NCBI GenBank assembly: GCA_973895155.1
Contig: OZ316896.1
Coordinates: 19,654,001 to 19,718,000 of the forward strand
From: Marsupella aquatica
Taxonomy: Eukaryota > Marchantiophyta
Length of the DNA stretch: 64,000 nt
Direction of reading: 5' to 3'
Below the pieces are notes generated by a model that was not told where the DNA came from, ran no database searches, and was given only the letters and a program-made list of their open reading frames with translations. Below are positions 24,072 through 34,705 of the stretch, piece by piece. Position numbers and translations under genes: made by a program. Position 1 is the first letter of the stretch. Each line of letters opens with the position of its first letter.

Positions 24072-26437
24072 ACAGTGCCTCTCAGACGATCGAGGCTCAT
24101 GTGCTTGATGTCGTATGAATGTTGCCTTTCATCCCCAATCACATCGACCTCGATTACGACTGCTATTGCCCCGAATCAATGATCCACACGAATCACCACG
24201 CCAGCAATGGTTCCATCTTACCGAAGGTGTTGTGGGAGCTGATGACAACTCACCAGAGTGCGGAGAGCACTTGCAGGTATTTGTATTGAGCTGAAAGATA
24301 ACTGCTCTGTAGAAGCAAAGGCTCATTTCTACCTCATGTTTCCTGATATGGGGCCATTTCCAGACATTCCGCGGAGCGTGATTACGCAGTTTCTGCACAT
24401 TCCCCGTGTAAAGAAGACACTCTTTCCCTTTGACAAGTAACGTAGTATCAATCAGCAACGGAAGATGTGAAAACAAACATATCGGTAGTAGCTGGTGATT
24501 AGTAGCTCTTCTTTTTCATGTCTTGTTATATTTAGACACGTATATACCAAGGCACGTCCCCCCTGACAGCTTGTTATGCAAAAGATCAGACAAAGGCACA
24601 GGCCACAGATCGTGATCTTCCAATTATATTCGACCCAATCATCGTGATCCGTGACCGCATTGATGCTCTGGCTTACGCAATTCAACACAATTGTTGATGG
24701 CATTTCCCTTCTCAGAAGAGGCTCCTGACACAGGATGACGCCTCAAATGATATAATGAATGGTGCAGTGAAGGCACGTGCGCACTGAGACGAACATCTGT
24801 GCACTTCACACCACTGAGCGTGTCGAATGCAACATATCAGAACGTCTAAACGGAGGGCCAATGCGTAGGACGATTGGTGCCCAGAAAGTGAGTTCCCAAG
24901 GTAGCAGACAAGAGTACAAATACACTCTCAACTGTAGTTGATACAACGCAGACCAAACTACTCATCTGTACGCAACCGTAGGTATTCCAAAGTCATCGCG
25001 GCAGAGAGTGACGAGAAGGGCCACCCGCACGAAAATTGACGAATGTAACATGCACTACTCTCGTCAGCACCCGTGAGGTGATGATGATCACCAAGACAGC
25101 ATAAACTGACACTGAGCAGACGGTTTGCCGCTGCCATCATTCTGTCAGTTGAACGTCATTTTCGAGATCACGGACACATTCCTAACTTACGCGATGACAA
25201 CGGGAACTCTGACTATGTCAATGTCGACAGACACATGGACCGTGTACATTTGCTTGTAATTAGGTAACAAAGAAAGCTGTGAAGCGGAGACATAATGAAT
25301 CGGGCCACATAGTGAACGGACAAAATTTTCGTACTTCTAATCAATCCAAAGGATAACCAAGGGTTCCTTCCACGACTTACACATAAAAAAAACCACTTTC
25401 TAGTACGTATCAACCCAGCTCCGTCGTAAATCAACTAAGAAAAAGAGTCACAGACGAAGAACTCGAGGGAATCCCCTAACCAATTCAAAGCCAAAGTCGC
25501 TAGCATCGCTACCTTCGACATAGGGTACAGAGGATGCGCAATGGAGAGAAAAACACACCCGTGATCAGCGAATCAGAATCAGTTAAAACCCTCGCCGCTG
25601 GTGGGTTCCACAAACACATAACAGGTGGAAAAGGTGGGCATACCCTGGACGCTAAGAGACAGCAAAAATATTACAGGAGTGGATAAGCAGCAACATAAAA
25701 ACCCGACAGTATATACTTAGGGTTCAAGATAGAAAATCGCCTCATAGATAATCATCCCGAAATCCGTTAACCCAAACCCACCGCGTAATGCACGCAAGAC
25801 CACCACAACTCCACAACAGGTGGTTCACGAAACGAACCACCTCATCAGAAGGAGGCTAGTCACACTGGCCTACTGCAGAAACCACTAAACATATAGGAAA
25901 CCTAAGATTCCGCTGTTCATCCCCGGCCGTTCACATGGATCAACATTAATTTCTGCTAAGAAGTCCTCCAGAAGAATTGAAAGTAATCTACGCGTGCACA
26001 AATTTGCACTTTCTAGAAGCAACTTAAAATTCAGAGCCATAAGGCAAAGCTACCCAGTGATAAGGCCCGGGTTCAGACCAGACCAGTCCAGACCTGACCG
26101 GTACATACCCCTGAGCCATCCAAAGTCAGACTATCCTTCCTCGCCCTAAGTTAACTCCAAGTCAGCCAGAATTCTCCTTCCATTCGCATGCCTCGTCTCG
26201 TATAACATAGACGGGCTGCTGTGCTTGGCGGGTCTCATCGAAGGCTACTGGGGTGTTCCACCAAAGAAAAGGTCACATCTGATTCCACCGGTTTCATCAG
26301 AGAAAAGAATCGCGCTACTAAAAGTCCGCGAACGACGTGCAATGGTAACCACAATACCGAGATACGCTTTCTTCTACTTCAAGACATCCACCACACTGCG
26401 GCAGAGATCGAACGAATCGAACAGTAGTACTTTACAT
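24072..26437. other. Intergenic, including the 3' region of eIF5A
   Basis: Only short open frames occur and none shows a family motif. The right end, just below 26438, must hold the eIF5A 3' untranslated region. No RNA gene or mobile element end was recognised. Confidence 0.4.
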
Positions 26438-27753
26438 CTAGTTCTTCGGGCCGATATCCTTCAGGGCACAAATCTGCTCCTCCCCCATAGCGGCCATCAC
26501 AGTGACGACAAGGTCCTTTCCTTCGCCAAATCCATCCTTAATCTGCAAGAAGAGAATAGCCTAACTTCAAAAAACCTGTACATCGAAGTTTGAGAAACTA
26601 CATAAAACTCCACTAGTGAACAGAACCCTGCCCACAAGAGCACAAAAGGCATCCAAAAACTGAACGGAACCCACCTGAGTAAGGAGCTGGTCGTCGGTCG
26701 GGAGACGAAGATCGTCTTTCGTATCACCACTCTCAGTAAGAAGACTCACCTGTTAATCACGAAAAATGTCCCGTCAAGACCAACCGGGCCCATGAAAACC
26801 GACCATAACCATGTTTCTAAGGCATCAGACAGTACTACACAGGCGAATGGCAAGACAACCCTACTAATCTAGAAATCATCACTCTTAGAGAAACATGAAA
26901 ACCTATGAACATCCGGGTACAAAAACGACGAATGAATGACAAGATAAGTCCTTACAAATCCGTCCTCCGAAATGTCGATCAACTGGTAATCAGTACGAAC
27001 GACCTCCGGCACCTGTAGCATGCAAAACAGTATCAGTCTCTAAGAAGTCAGCTTTCATTCCACAAGAAGCCCTCACAAAAGGGCAGGGCATGCCTCAAGA
27101 ACAAGGAGCAATCGCTCTTAGAAAGAAGAGGGGAACATACATCACAATTGTGGGAGGAGGGCACAATATCCTCGAGCTTCTTGCCGGTGAAGATGTCGAT
27201 ACCGACGAAGTGACACTTCGCGTGACCGTGCTTTCCAGTCTTCGAGGTCGAAACCTCAACTACCTGTCCAAAAAAATTGCCACATCACTGTAAGCAGACT
27301 TTCCGGGTGTTAAACCTAAAGTTGTGTATGATGCCCTAGTCCAAAGTAAATGCCCTTGCCGGATCATGAACATGGAATAGCAGGAATGAACGAAGAAACA
27401 TGGCGACAACGCAACAATACGACACCCCACAGGAAGCACGAGATCATGACCACAACGGACCCCGAAGACGCACCCTTTGCAAAGACTGCACATCGCATCA
27501 GTATCACTAGAGAATGGATAAAGCCAACACTAGCGAGCAGCGCAAACCTAACACAACCGGGCACACAAACCAACCCCAGACCAACCAACTAATTCACGAA
27601 AAAAAGTCACGAAACCGGCGCTGGGCGCACCTTGCAGGGCCTCTGCTTGATGACAATGTAGGCGTTCTTGCGAATTGTTCCGGCCTGCTGCGGGTACGTC
27701 TTCGACGCTCCGGCATCGGCCTTGGAATCGAAGTGGTGGTCATCGTCCGACAT
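26438..27753 (-). CDS. eIF5A: Eukaryotic translation initiation factor 5A, complete, 160 aa
   Basis: Ribosome-associated factor that eases peptide-bond formation at difficult motifs and aids termination; it works only after a lysine becomes hypusine. Exons: 27753-27631, 27263-27141, 27012-26956, 26749-26675, 26542-26438, coding 41+41+19+25+34 residues plus a TAG stop. The start [20 protein letters not shown] is the plant type. The hypusination loop [11 protein letters not shown] lies in exon 2 with the target lysine at residue 52. The C-terminal OB-fold part includes [13 protein letters not shown]. All four introns have GT-AG ends, and the length equals the family norm. Nothing is missing or altered at the modification site. 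Confidence 0.98.
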
Positions 27754-27825
27754 GGTGAATCGAGAAGAAGAAGAAGGAACAGCCCCTTCTCCAACCCTGG
27801 TTCTTCTTCGTCGTCGAAGAGCCCC

Positions 27826-28100
27826 ACAACAACAACAACAACAACAGCAGCAGCAACAGCAACGAAAACCTCGTCCTCCTCCTCTTCCGCAGCAGCAGCA
27901 GCAGCGCCTCCTCCTCCTCCTCGCGCAACTCTGTCTGTCTCAGGCACTCGCACTCGTGCTGGTGCTCCCGCAAAAGAACCCGAGAGGAGGCGCCGCAGCG
28001 AAGAAAACCCTTGCGGACGACAACAAAGAGATGGCCACTCGCAGAGAACTACACGCGCAACACAGCACAGCACAGCACAGCACAGCAGACACACACACAA
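27826..28100. repeat. Low-complexity leader region of eIF5A (CAA, GCA and CACAG runs)
   Basis: On plus, CAA units give way to GCA units (27826-27910), then CTC-rich sequence and finally a CACAG pentanucleotide run (about 28060-28086) with CA repeats. On the eIF5A strand this reads as GTT/TGC and CTGTG runs upstream of the start codon, in the expected 5' leader. The long open frames here on both strands come from repeat composition. Confidence 0.75.
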
Positions 28101-28194
28101 AAGCCGGAGAGACGAGAAACTGTGCACAAACTCACAAAGGGTGGGGCTGGAGTGCCGGATTACTACTCTAGTAGACCCCGACTAACACGACCGC

Positions 28195-29530
28195 CACACA
28201 TGACCATTATTCACTGCGCTACTCTACTACTCTACTACTCAGGTGAGGTGAGGGGCCAATGGTGGTATTCACCATTCACTTTAATTAGTCTTATCTCAAA
28301 ATTAGTGTGAGTCTAATTAATGTTGGGAAATCTTAATTTATTGCTGCCCCGGAAAATGAGAGACAAGAAACTGTGGAGTGTGGACACAAGCTCGACTTCT
28401 ACTACTCTACTCAGGAGAGGTGAGGGGCCAATGGTGGTATTCACCATTCACTTTAATTAGTCTTATCTCAAAATTAATGTGAGTGTCTAATTAATGTTGT
28501 GAAATCTTAATTTATTGTCGCCCCAGCCCCCAGAAAAAGAGAGACAAGAAGGGAAATCTTGATTCAATGCCGCCCCAGAAAAAGAGAGACAAGAAACTCC
28601 ACTTCTACTCTACTGGGGTGAGGTGAGGGGCTGATGGTGGTATTCACCCTTCACTTTAATTAGTCTTATTTCAAAATTAGTGTGAGTGTCTAATTAATGT
28701 TGGGAAATTTTAATTTATTGCAGCCCCAGAAAAAGAGAGACAAGAAACTGTGGACACAAGCTCTACTTTTACTATACTACTCTACTGAGGGGCTGACGGT
28801 GGTATTCACCATTCACTTTAATTAGTCTTATCTCAAAATTAGTGCTAGTGTCTAATTGATGTTGGGAAATTTTAATTTATTGCCGCCCCCAGAAAAAGAG
28901 AGACAAGAAACTGTGGACACGAGCTAGATTTCTACTATACTACTCTACTAAGGTGAGGTGAGGGGCTGATGGTGGTATTCACCCTTCACTTTAATTTTAG
29001 CCTTATCTCAAAATTAGTGTTAGTGTCTAATTAATGTTGGGGAATCTTAATTTATTGCCGCCCCAGAAAAAGAGAGACAAGAAACTGTGGACACAAGCTC
29101 GACTTCTACTATACTACTCTACTGAGCTGAGCTGAGGGCTGATGGTGGTATTCACCATTCACTTTAATTTGTCTTATCTCAAAATTAGTGGTAGTGTCTA
29201 ATTACTGTTGGGAAATCTTAATTTATGGCAACCCCAGAAAAAGAGAGACAAGAAAGTGTGGACACTGGCTCGACTACCTGTTCTTTGAATGTGAATAGAG
29301 ATGAGGGTAAACAAGTGTCGGCCCTCAATGATGATGATTCACTCCGCTACTCTATTACTCTACTCAGGTGAGGTGAGGGGCCAATGCTGGTATTCACCAT
29401 TCACTTTAATTTTAGTCTTATCTCAAAATTAGTGTTAGTGTCTAATCAATGTTGGGAAATCTTCGTTTATCGTCGCCCCAGAAAAAGAGAGACGAGAAAG
29501 TGTGGACACTAGCTCGACTACCTGTTCTTT
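28195..29530. repeat. Satellite-like tandem array, ~172-bp unit, 7 copies
   Basis: Each unit runs through GAGGTGAGGGGC, GGTGGTATTCACC, CACTTTAATT, TCTTATCTCAAAATTAGTG, GTCTAATTAATGTTGGGAAAT, GCCCCAGAAAAAGAGAGACAAGAA and TCTACTACTCTACT. The GGTGGTATTC (or variant) marker falls at 28261, 28433, 28636, 28798, 28971, 29143 and 29387. Spacings are 172, 203, 162, 173, 172 and 244. Extra length comes from local insertions such as TGTGAATAGAGATGAGG. Confidence 0.9.
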
Positions 29531-30900
29531 GAACATGAATAGAGATGAGGAAAAAAAAAGTGTCGACCCTTGATGACATCGGCTGACCAAAGCTTTTTCA
29601 AATGACTGAAGAAGAGCTGGTTGTTTCACCATAGCCCTTGACCCTCAGTGACACGTACAACTGACCTCTTCACAAGCGGCATCCCTAATCCATTGACTCT
29701 CTTCACATGTCCATGGCCCTTACTCTGCCGAATCTCTTCATAGGAGGCCCTTATTTCAAATGTGGTGTAGCACTCCTGCCACTACTCCGCCCCCATTCCC
29801 ATTTTCACCCCCACCCCTAATTTAATTATTGCGCCCTAAGTAGTTGAACATAAATAGAGAGCAAGACGATAAAGAATCATGCAATTAAAATGAGTTTATA
29901 GTACTATAAAGTCATTTTTGTCCATTCTTGTTTTTGGTCTAGTGGACTTTTCTGTTTTCTGTTTTATCCTTAATGAGAGTTACTGTCTAGAGTCTTCACT
30001 ACATAGTAGCCCTCAAAAATAACTCAACAGTGCGCTTTAAGAGTAAGATAGGGTGGAGCTCGCGTAGCAGACCCCAACAAACACAAGCACAATAGACACT
30101 ACACTACACTACACTACACTGGTATAGGCAGATGGTGGTACTCATTTCTCACTGTAATTAATCTTATCTCAAAGTTATAGTTAGTCCTTAATTAATGTTG
30201 GTAAGCGTGATTTAAGAATGAGGCAGGTTTGAATGGAAAATAACACTAAAAGTGGTGGGTCTTTGGGCTAGGACTATTTAGGGTTGAAATTCACTGAACT
30301 ATAATCATTCACACTTGTCATCCTACTCCTGATTTTTTGGTATGTATTGTAGCCTTGTTTAGGGTCTATTCTCTGGCAATACCTTTGACTTTGCTTCACA
30401 AAGAAATATTATGAATAGCAGTTTCCAATGGCATATTGGTTGAGGTAGACTTTGATATTTCAAAAGAATTTGGAGCCTCTTCCCAAATGTACAAGCTTTT
30501 TTCAAGGCATGCAGCTTTCCAAATGTTTATATATGCAAACTTCTTTTATTTTTCTAGTGATCTTGGGTGCATGAAACAGACTTTGTTCCTTAGCTGTCAA
30601 AGGTGAGAGAGCAATCATGTCTTTTTGTACTGTGCATTGGAGCCCTTTGACTAGTGCTTGTATGAAGTAGTGGTCTTTGAAATGTGACCTCGAAGCAAAA
30701 TCTCAAAATAGTTTTATGCACAAATAGAATTAGTATTACCCTGACTCTCCAAATAGTATTATGCACAAGCAGAATTAGTGTTACACTAATGTTACTTAAT
30801 GTGTGCACTTTTAGTGCCAGTCCATAATTAGCATTGGTAATGTTAATTGAAGAGTAAACCCAAAACACTTAGGCTACATAGATAGTGTTACGGCAATACT
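29531..30900. repeat. Unassigned stretch with one diverged outlying satellite unit
   Basis: A CACTA-like pentanucleotide run at about 30098-30120 precedes a diverged copy of the ~172-bp unit (about 30121-30215: ATGGTGGTACTCA, TAATCTTATCTCAAAGTTA, TTAATTAATGTTGG). The remaining sequence is AT-rich, without a gene I recognise. Confidence 0.6.
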
Positions 30901-31019
30901 AATTGGGGTGAACAGTGTAGAGTCCTGCCTCTCCAAAAGGCCACCCTTTCTCCACAAAGCAGCTCCTCACCCAACCATCCCAAGCCCTATTGTGTTGCTT
31001 TTGGCCCAAACTGGCTCTT

Positions 31020-31790
31020 AACCCAAGGGGTGCTCAGAGGATAAGGGTAGTGAATTTCTAAGTGTGTGACTGACCAGGTAGGGTTGGGTGGTGAGGCTTG
31101 AGTCCAATGGCCTTGGCCAAAGTTCCACTAGCTTGTTGGTGCAGTCCTTCTGGCCCCAGCTGGCTCTTACACACATTGGTGCTTTGTGGAGGGGCGCTCT
31201 AAGGATAAGGACACCGTGGTAGTTTGTTACTTTGTAAGTGTGTGACTGACCCACTAGGGTTGGGTGGTGATGTTGGAGTCCAATCGGCACCTAGGCCAAC
31301 GCCCCACTTGCTGTTGTAGTCCTTCTGGCCCCAACTGGCTCTTACCCATAGAGCTGGTTTCATGGAGGTGCAATCAAAGGATAAGGGGACCTTGCAAGTG
31401 TGTGACCAAGTAGGGTTGGGTGGTGATGTTAAAGGCCAACGCCTAGGCTGACCGGCTTTTACCCCCAGGGGTGGTTTCTTGGGGGTCCTCTCAGAGGATA
31501 AGAATACCCCAATAGTGTATTTGCTAGTGTGTGAGTGACCACCAAGGTTGGGTTGTGATGTTGGAGTTCACTGGCCCACTTGGCCAAACATCCCACCCGC
31601 TGATGTAGTACGTCCTTTTGAGCCCAACCAACTCTTATCCCCAAGGTGCTCGGTGCAATTAGAGGATATTAAGGACACTTAAGAAATGTATTAATTTTGC
31701 TAGTATGTAATTGGCCAAGTAAGGTTGGGTGGTGATGTTGGAGTCCATCAGCCCCCTTGGCCATCCATCTTATGTGTCTATTATAGTCTT
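31020..31790. repeat. Second tandem array, ~130-176-bp unit, 5 copies
   Basis: Units contain GGATAAGG, AAGTGTGTGACTGACC, AGGGTTGGGTGGTGATGTTGG, AGTCCA, CTTGGCCAA and CCCCAACTGGCTCTTACCC. The GGGTTGGGTGGTGATG marker recurs near 31082, 31257, 31413, 31546 and 31722. It is unrelated in sequence to the array at 28.2-29.5 kb and abuts the Helitron-like end at 31793. Confidence 0.85.
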
Positions 31791-31792
31791 TA

Positions 31793-32060
31793 CTAGCTCA
31801 ATACTTGTGCTTTCCACAAAAGATATTGTTCCATAAAGATGTCATGGTGTCTATTTAAGATGTCGTCAAGTAAAACGATGTTGTTGCATCAAAGATGTTG
31901 TAAACAGACGTCATAGCGCCAAGGATGTTGGTAAGGAAAAGTTATGTCATTGTGTCAATGATGTTGTTAAATGAGTACAAATGAATTAAATTGAAAGATG
32001 TCATTCTAAGATAAAATTGTTGAGTGAAAATGTGTCAATAAGTAAAGAGATGTTGTTAGT
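31793..32060 (-). mobile_element. Helitron-like 3' terminus (minus orientation)
   Basis: Read on minus, the segment ends with a short hairpin (TGTG-GAAAG-CACA), then AGTATTGAG and CTAG, followed by a T. This is the layout of Helitron 3' ends (hairpin about 10 nt before CTRR, insertion between A and T). Upstream on the same strand are degenerate GACATCTT- and TTAACGACATC-like words repeated about every 20-40 bp. A closely matching end in opposite orientation lies at 47240. No 5' TC end or Rep/helicase gene is seen, so it would be non-autonomous or a fragment. Confidence 0.45.
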
Positions 32061-32087
32061 GAAAGATGTAGTATAAGACTTAGACTA

Positions 32088-32492
32088 GATCTATCATTGA
32101 GTTACAGGCCCATCCAGTTTGATTGTGAAGACTACGAGTGTTGGAATTTTTGACAACATGGACAGGCTAGGGATTGAACCTAGTACCCTCTGTGTACAGA
32201 GTATTGCTCTACCACTGTGCTCTACCATTGAGCTACAGGCCCATCCAGTATGATTGTGAAGACCAGGAGTGTTGGAATTTTCAAGAACATGGACAGGCTA
32301 GGGATTGAACCTAGTATCCTATGTGTACAAAGTATTGCTCTACCACTGTGCTCTACCATTGAGCTACAGGCCCATCAAGTTTGATTGTGAAGATTGGGAG
32401 TGTTGGAATTTTCAACATGGACAGGCTAGGGATTGAACCTAGTACCCTTTGTGTACAGAGTAGTCCTCTACCACTGAGCTACAGGCCCATCA
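32088..32492 (-). repeat. tRNA-like unit in ~130-bp tandem, three copies
   Basis: On minus each unit contains a tRNA-like segment: GGGCCTGTAGCTCAGTGGTAGAG (D-arm, box A), a middle with TCTGTACACA, and a perfect T-arm CTAGG-TTCAATC-CCTAG (box B), then CCTGTCC. Box B copies sit near 32170, 32300 and 32429. Between units is a constant ~50-bp spacer (GATTGTGAAGA, GTGTTGGAATTTT). Two units carry an extra duplicated GCTCTACCA block in the D-arm. The acceptor stem has mismatches and the anticodon stem does not form a normal 5-bp helix, so these look like pseudo-tRNAs or heads of a tRNA-derived SINE. Confidence 0.75.
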
Positions 32493-34181
32493 TGCCTGCT
32501 CCATCTCTACTTAGGGTCTGGTTCATTTCCAACAGGGAGTCCCTAAACCTAGCATAGTGGGAGAAAATTGAACTAGACAAAGCGTGCGACTGAGTCAAAC
32601 TAGTTAATAAATCAACCAAGCTCTCTTTTAGAACATGACCTCCAATTGTGAACAAATCAAATAATTCAAACATACTTGCCTTGTAGCCTCATCTTGTGGC
32701 ATTACAAAAGTCTCTCCAAGCACATTTTCAATCCTTGAGGTCATTCACGCTTTGTGCAGGAACAAAAAATGGGGAGAAGGCAATCATGCTAGTGCAATCA
32801 CCAGTTGAGCGGTCAGAAGGAACACTGTCTTAAAATGCGCTCTGGTTTTAAAATCCTAAGCAGAATATGAGTATAGTAACATCCTTTCGATTCAAAGAAA
32901 TATTCTTTGCCTTGTTCATTTTTGGGTCATATTGGGTGTACAAGCAGAGTTGTGGGTTTGAATCATTGAAACTGTGATGCATCATGAGAATACATGGTGC
33001 CCACATCATCAACAGCGCCCCCAGATTTCAGGTCCACAAAATCTGGCTGGAAGCAATTGCAACCATGACCACCTTACTTTCGATCATCAGTAGCTCTGCT
33101 AAACTTTACTCTTGCGGGTCAATTAGTTTGATCATCAGTGTAAGACCGAGGTTGTAATTCTTGACTTCTGATTGCTTGGATCATGAATCTCTGATTCCCC
33201 GGATGTTAGGTTACATTTAGACTTTCTACTGCACACGATTTGAGTTGGAGTATCTCTGAGGCATAATATGTGACATCTGAGAAGTTTGATGTGGTTTTCT
33301 TGCAAGAACTCTGTTCTGGTACAAAGTAGACTCAGGTCTATCAAGCTCCCCTTCCTTGTGGGGACATACATTTATATCCGAGCCGGGCCTCTTGATATTC
33401 CCTCCTCTTGATATTCCCTCTAGCTGCGTTGCCGGTTACACATTAATCTGGCCTCTCGAGTTAAAACTTCTGTTACCCAGATTCGGTTGAATTTAATAGT
33501 GTCTAAATTCCACGGACATATATTCGGGTTACCCATAAAGGGATCCGTGGATATCATTTGCGGATACTTATCAGTTTATCCATAACGGGTAGAACATAAG
33601 CAAAGCTGAGGCATCCAACTTTTCAGCTGATGACCTTTTCAAAAGACTGCTTGTTTACTATAAAAACCCATCAGTGATTAAATCATTTTTTGGTGTGTTT
33701 CAATGTATATACATTAGTGATGTTGGAGGAGTAATTTTACTAGTCCTATCTGCTGAAGAGTCATCGACTTACCCATCCAGTGACAAAGTATCCATGCCTT
33801 TTCCGGCCCACACTCCATGCCCTTGGTGGCCCACAGTCCCAAGCCAAGCTGAAGCAAATGAGTCTAAACCTTGGCTACCATCCAGGCCAACGCGGAAAGC
33901 CGCAAGAATATCATGAAAACATTTTATGTACTGAAATGTCAAGATCTGACTGCCACCAATTAAATTAGCGATGTTTTCAATGTAAGTGGCAACTACTTCC
34001 GGATCTAAGATTTTCTCAAAACTACATGGTGGTTTCTCTAGTTCAGACCCCGTTTTTATGAGACGGACTTCGATGGAGAGCATCCTCAATATCGAGAGAT
34101 ATAGCAAGAGAAAGCACAAGGGATCACTAAGACCCATCAACTCCCAGAGATGGAGGGGATGGAACTGAGGGTACTTTACAC
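32493..34181. other. Intergenic, nothing recognised
   Basis: No family motif, RNA gene or tandem structure was recognised. A minus-strand open frame at 33769-34212 has coding-like stretches (DPEVVATYIENIANLIGG; GLDGSQGLDSFASAWLG) but no known domain. Confidence 0.3.
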
Positions 34182-34610
34182 CTATTGCTGCTTTTGTTCG
34201 TATCTCTTCCACTCTCGACGATAGCGAGAGACCTCCTTTGAAACAGCGAGAACGGCATGCAGTAGGACAGGGACGAAGAAAGGCTGTTTATCCCCAAAAG
34301 ACGTAAAATTAGCTTCTGCCGAAACAACAGAAAGGCAAACCAGCAAATATTCCATACCGGATGCCTTTCCAGAACGCCCAAATATTTAAAGCTGATGAGC
34401 TAACTGGAATTCTGCCTCATGTCCATCATTACATCAATTGGGAAATAACTCACAGTATAAATTGCAAGATGATGCTCTGCAGGGTTGTACAGAAGAGACA
34501 TTATCGAAGGGTGAAAAAAGTCTGCTTCCACACACAAAAATTTGGATCCTTCAAACGCACCATACAAAAGACAGTTCCATGAGAAATTCAGTTCAATGAA
34601 TAGCCGAGAG
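34182..34610 (-). other. Unidentified coding-like patches downstream of the poly(A) polymerase gene
   Basis: Two minus-strand segments look exonic. The first (about 34610-34454) reads through CLLYGAFEGSKFLCVEADFF and ends at a GT donor (CT|GTGAGTT). The second (34315 to about 34182) follows a good acceptor (TTTCGGCAG) and in one frame ends KEVSRYRREWKRYEQKQQ with a TAG. The phases of the two do not join cleanly with the simplest splice choice, and I recognise no family. They may be remains of a separate gene. Confidence 0.25.
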
Positions 34611-34705
34611 ACCCATGCCCTATCTACTTTTGCTTCACCGTTGTGTCCGTTTCAATCTGGATTTAAATCCAGTCAAATGTGAATCCCAAAAATCAGTCAA
34701 TATCT

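Noticed and set aside
27514-28185. Long open frames on both strands (up to 223 codons) upstream of eIF5A
   Set aside because: They are made of CAA, GCA, CTC and CACAG runs and overlap the eIF5A first exon and leader. The composition, not coding, keeps them open.
32088-32492. Three functional tRNA genes
   Set aside because: The anticodon arms do not fold into a standard helix with a 7-nt loop, the acceptor stems have mismatches, and two copies carry an extra duplicated block in the D-arm.
33769-34212. 147-codon minus frame as a full gene
   Set aside because: Only parts look coding, no domain was recognised, and the frame runs across likely splice signals.
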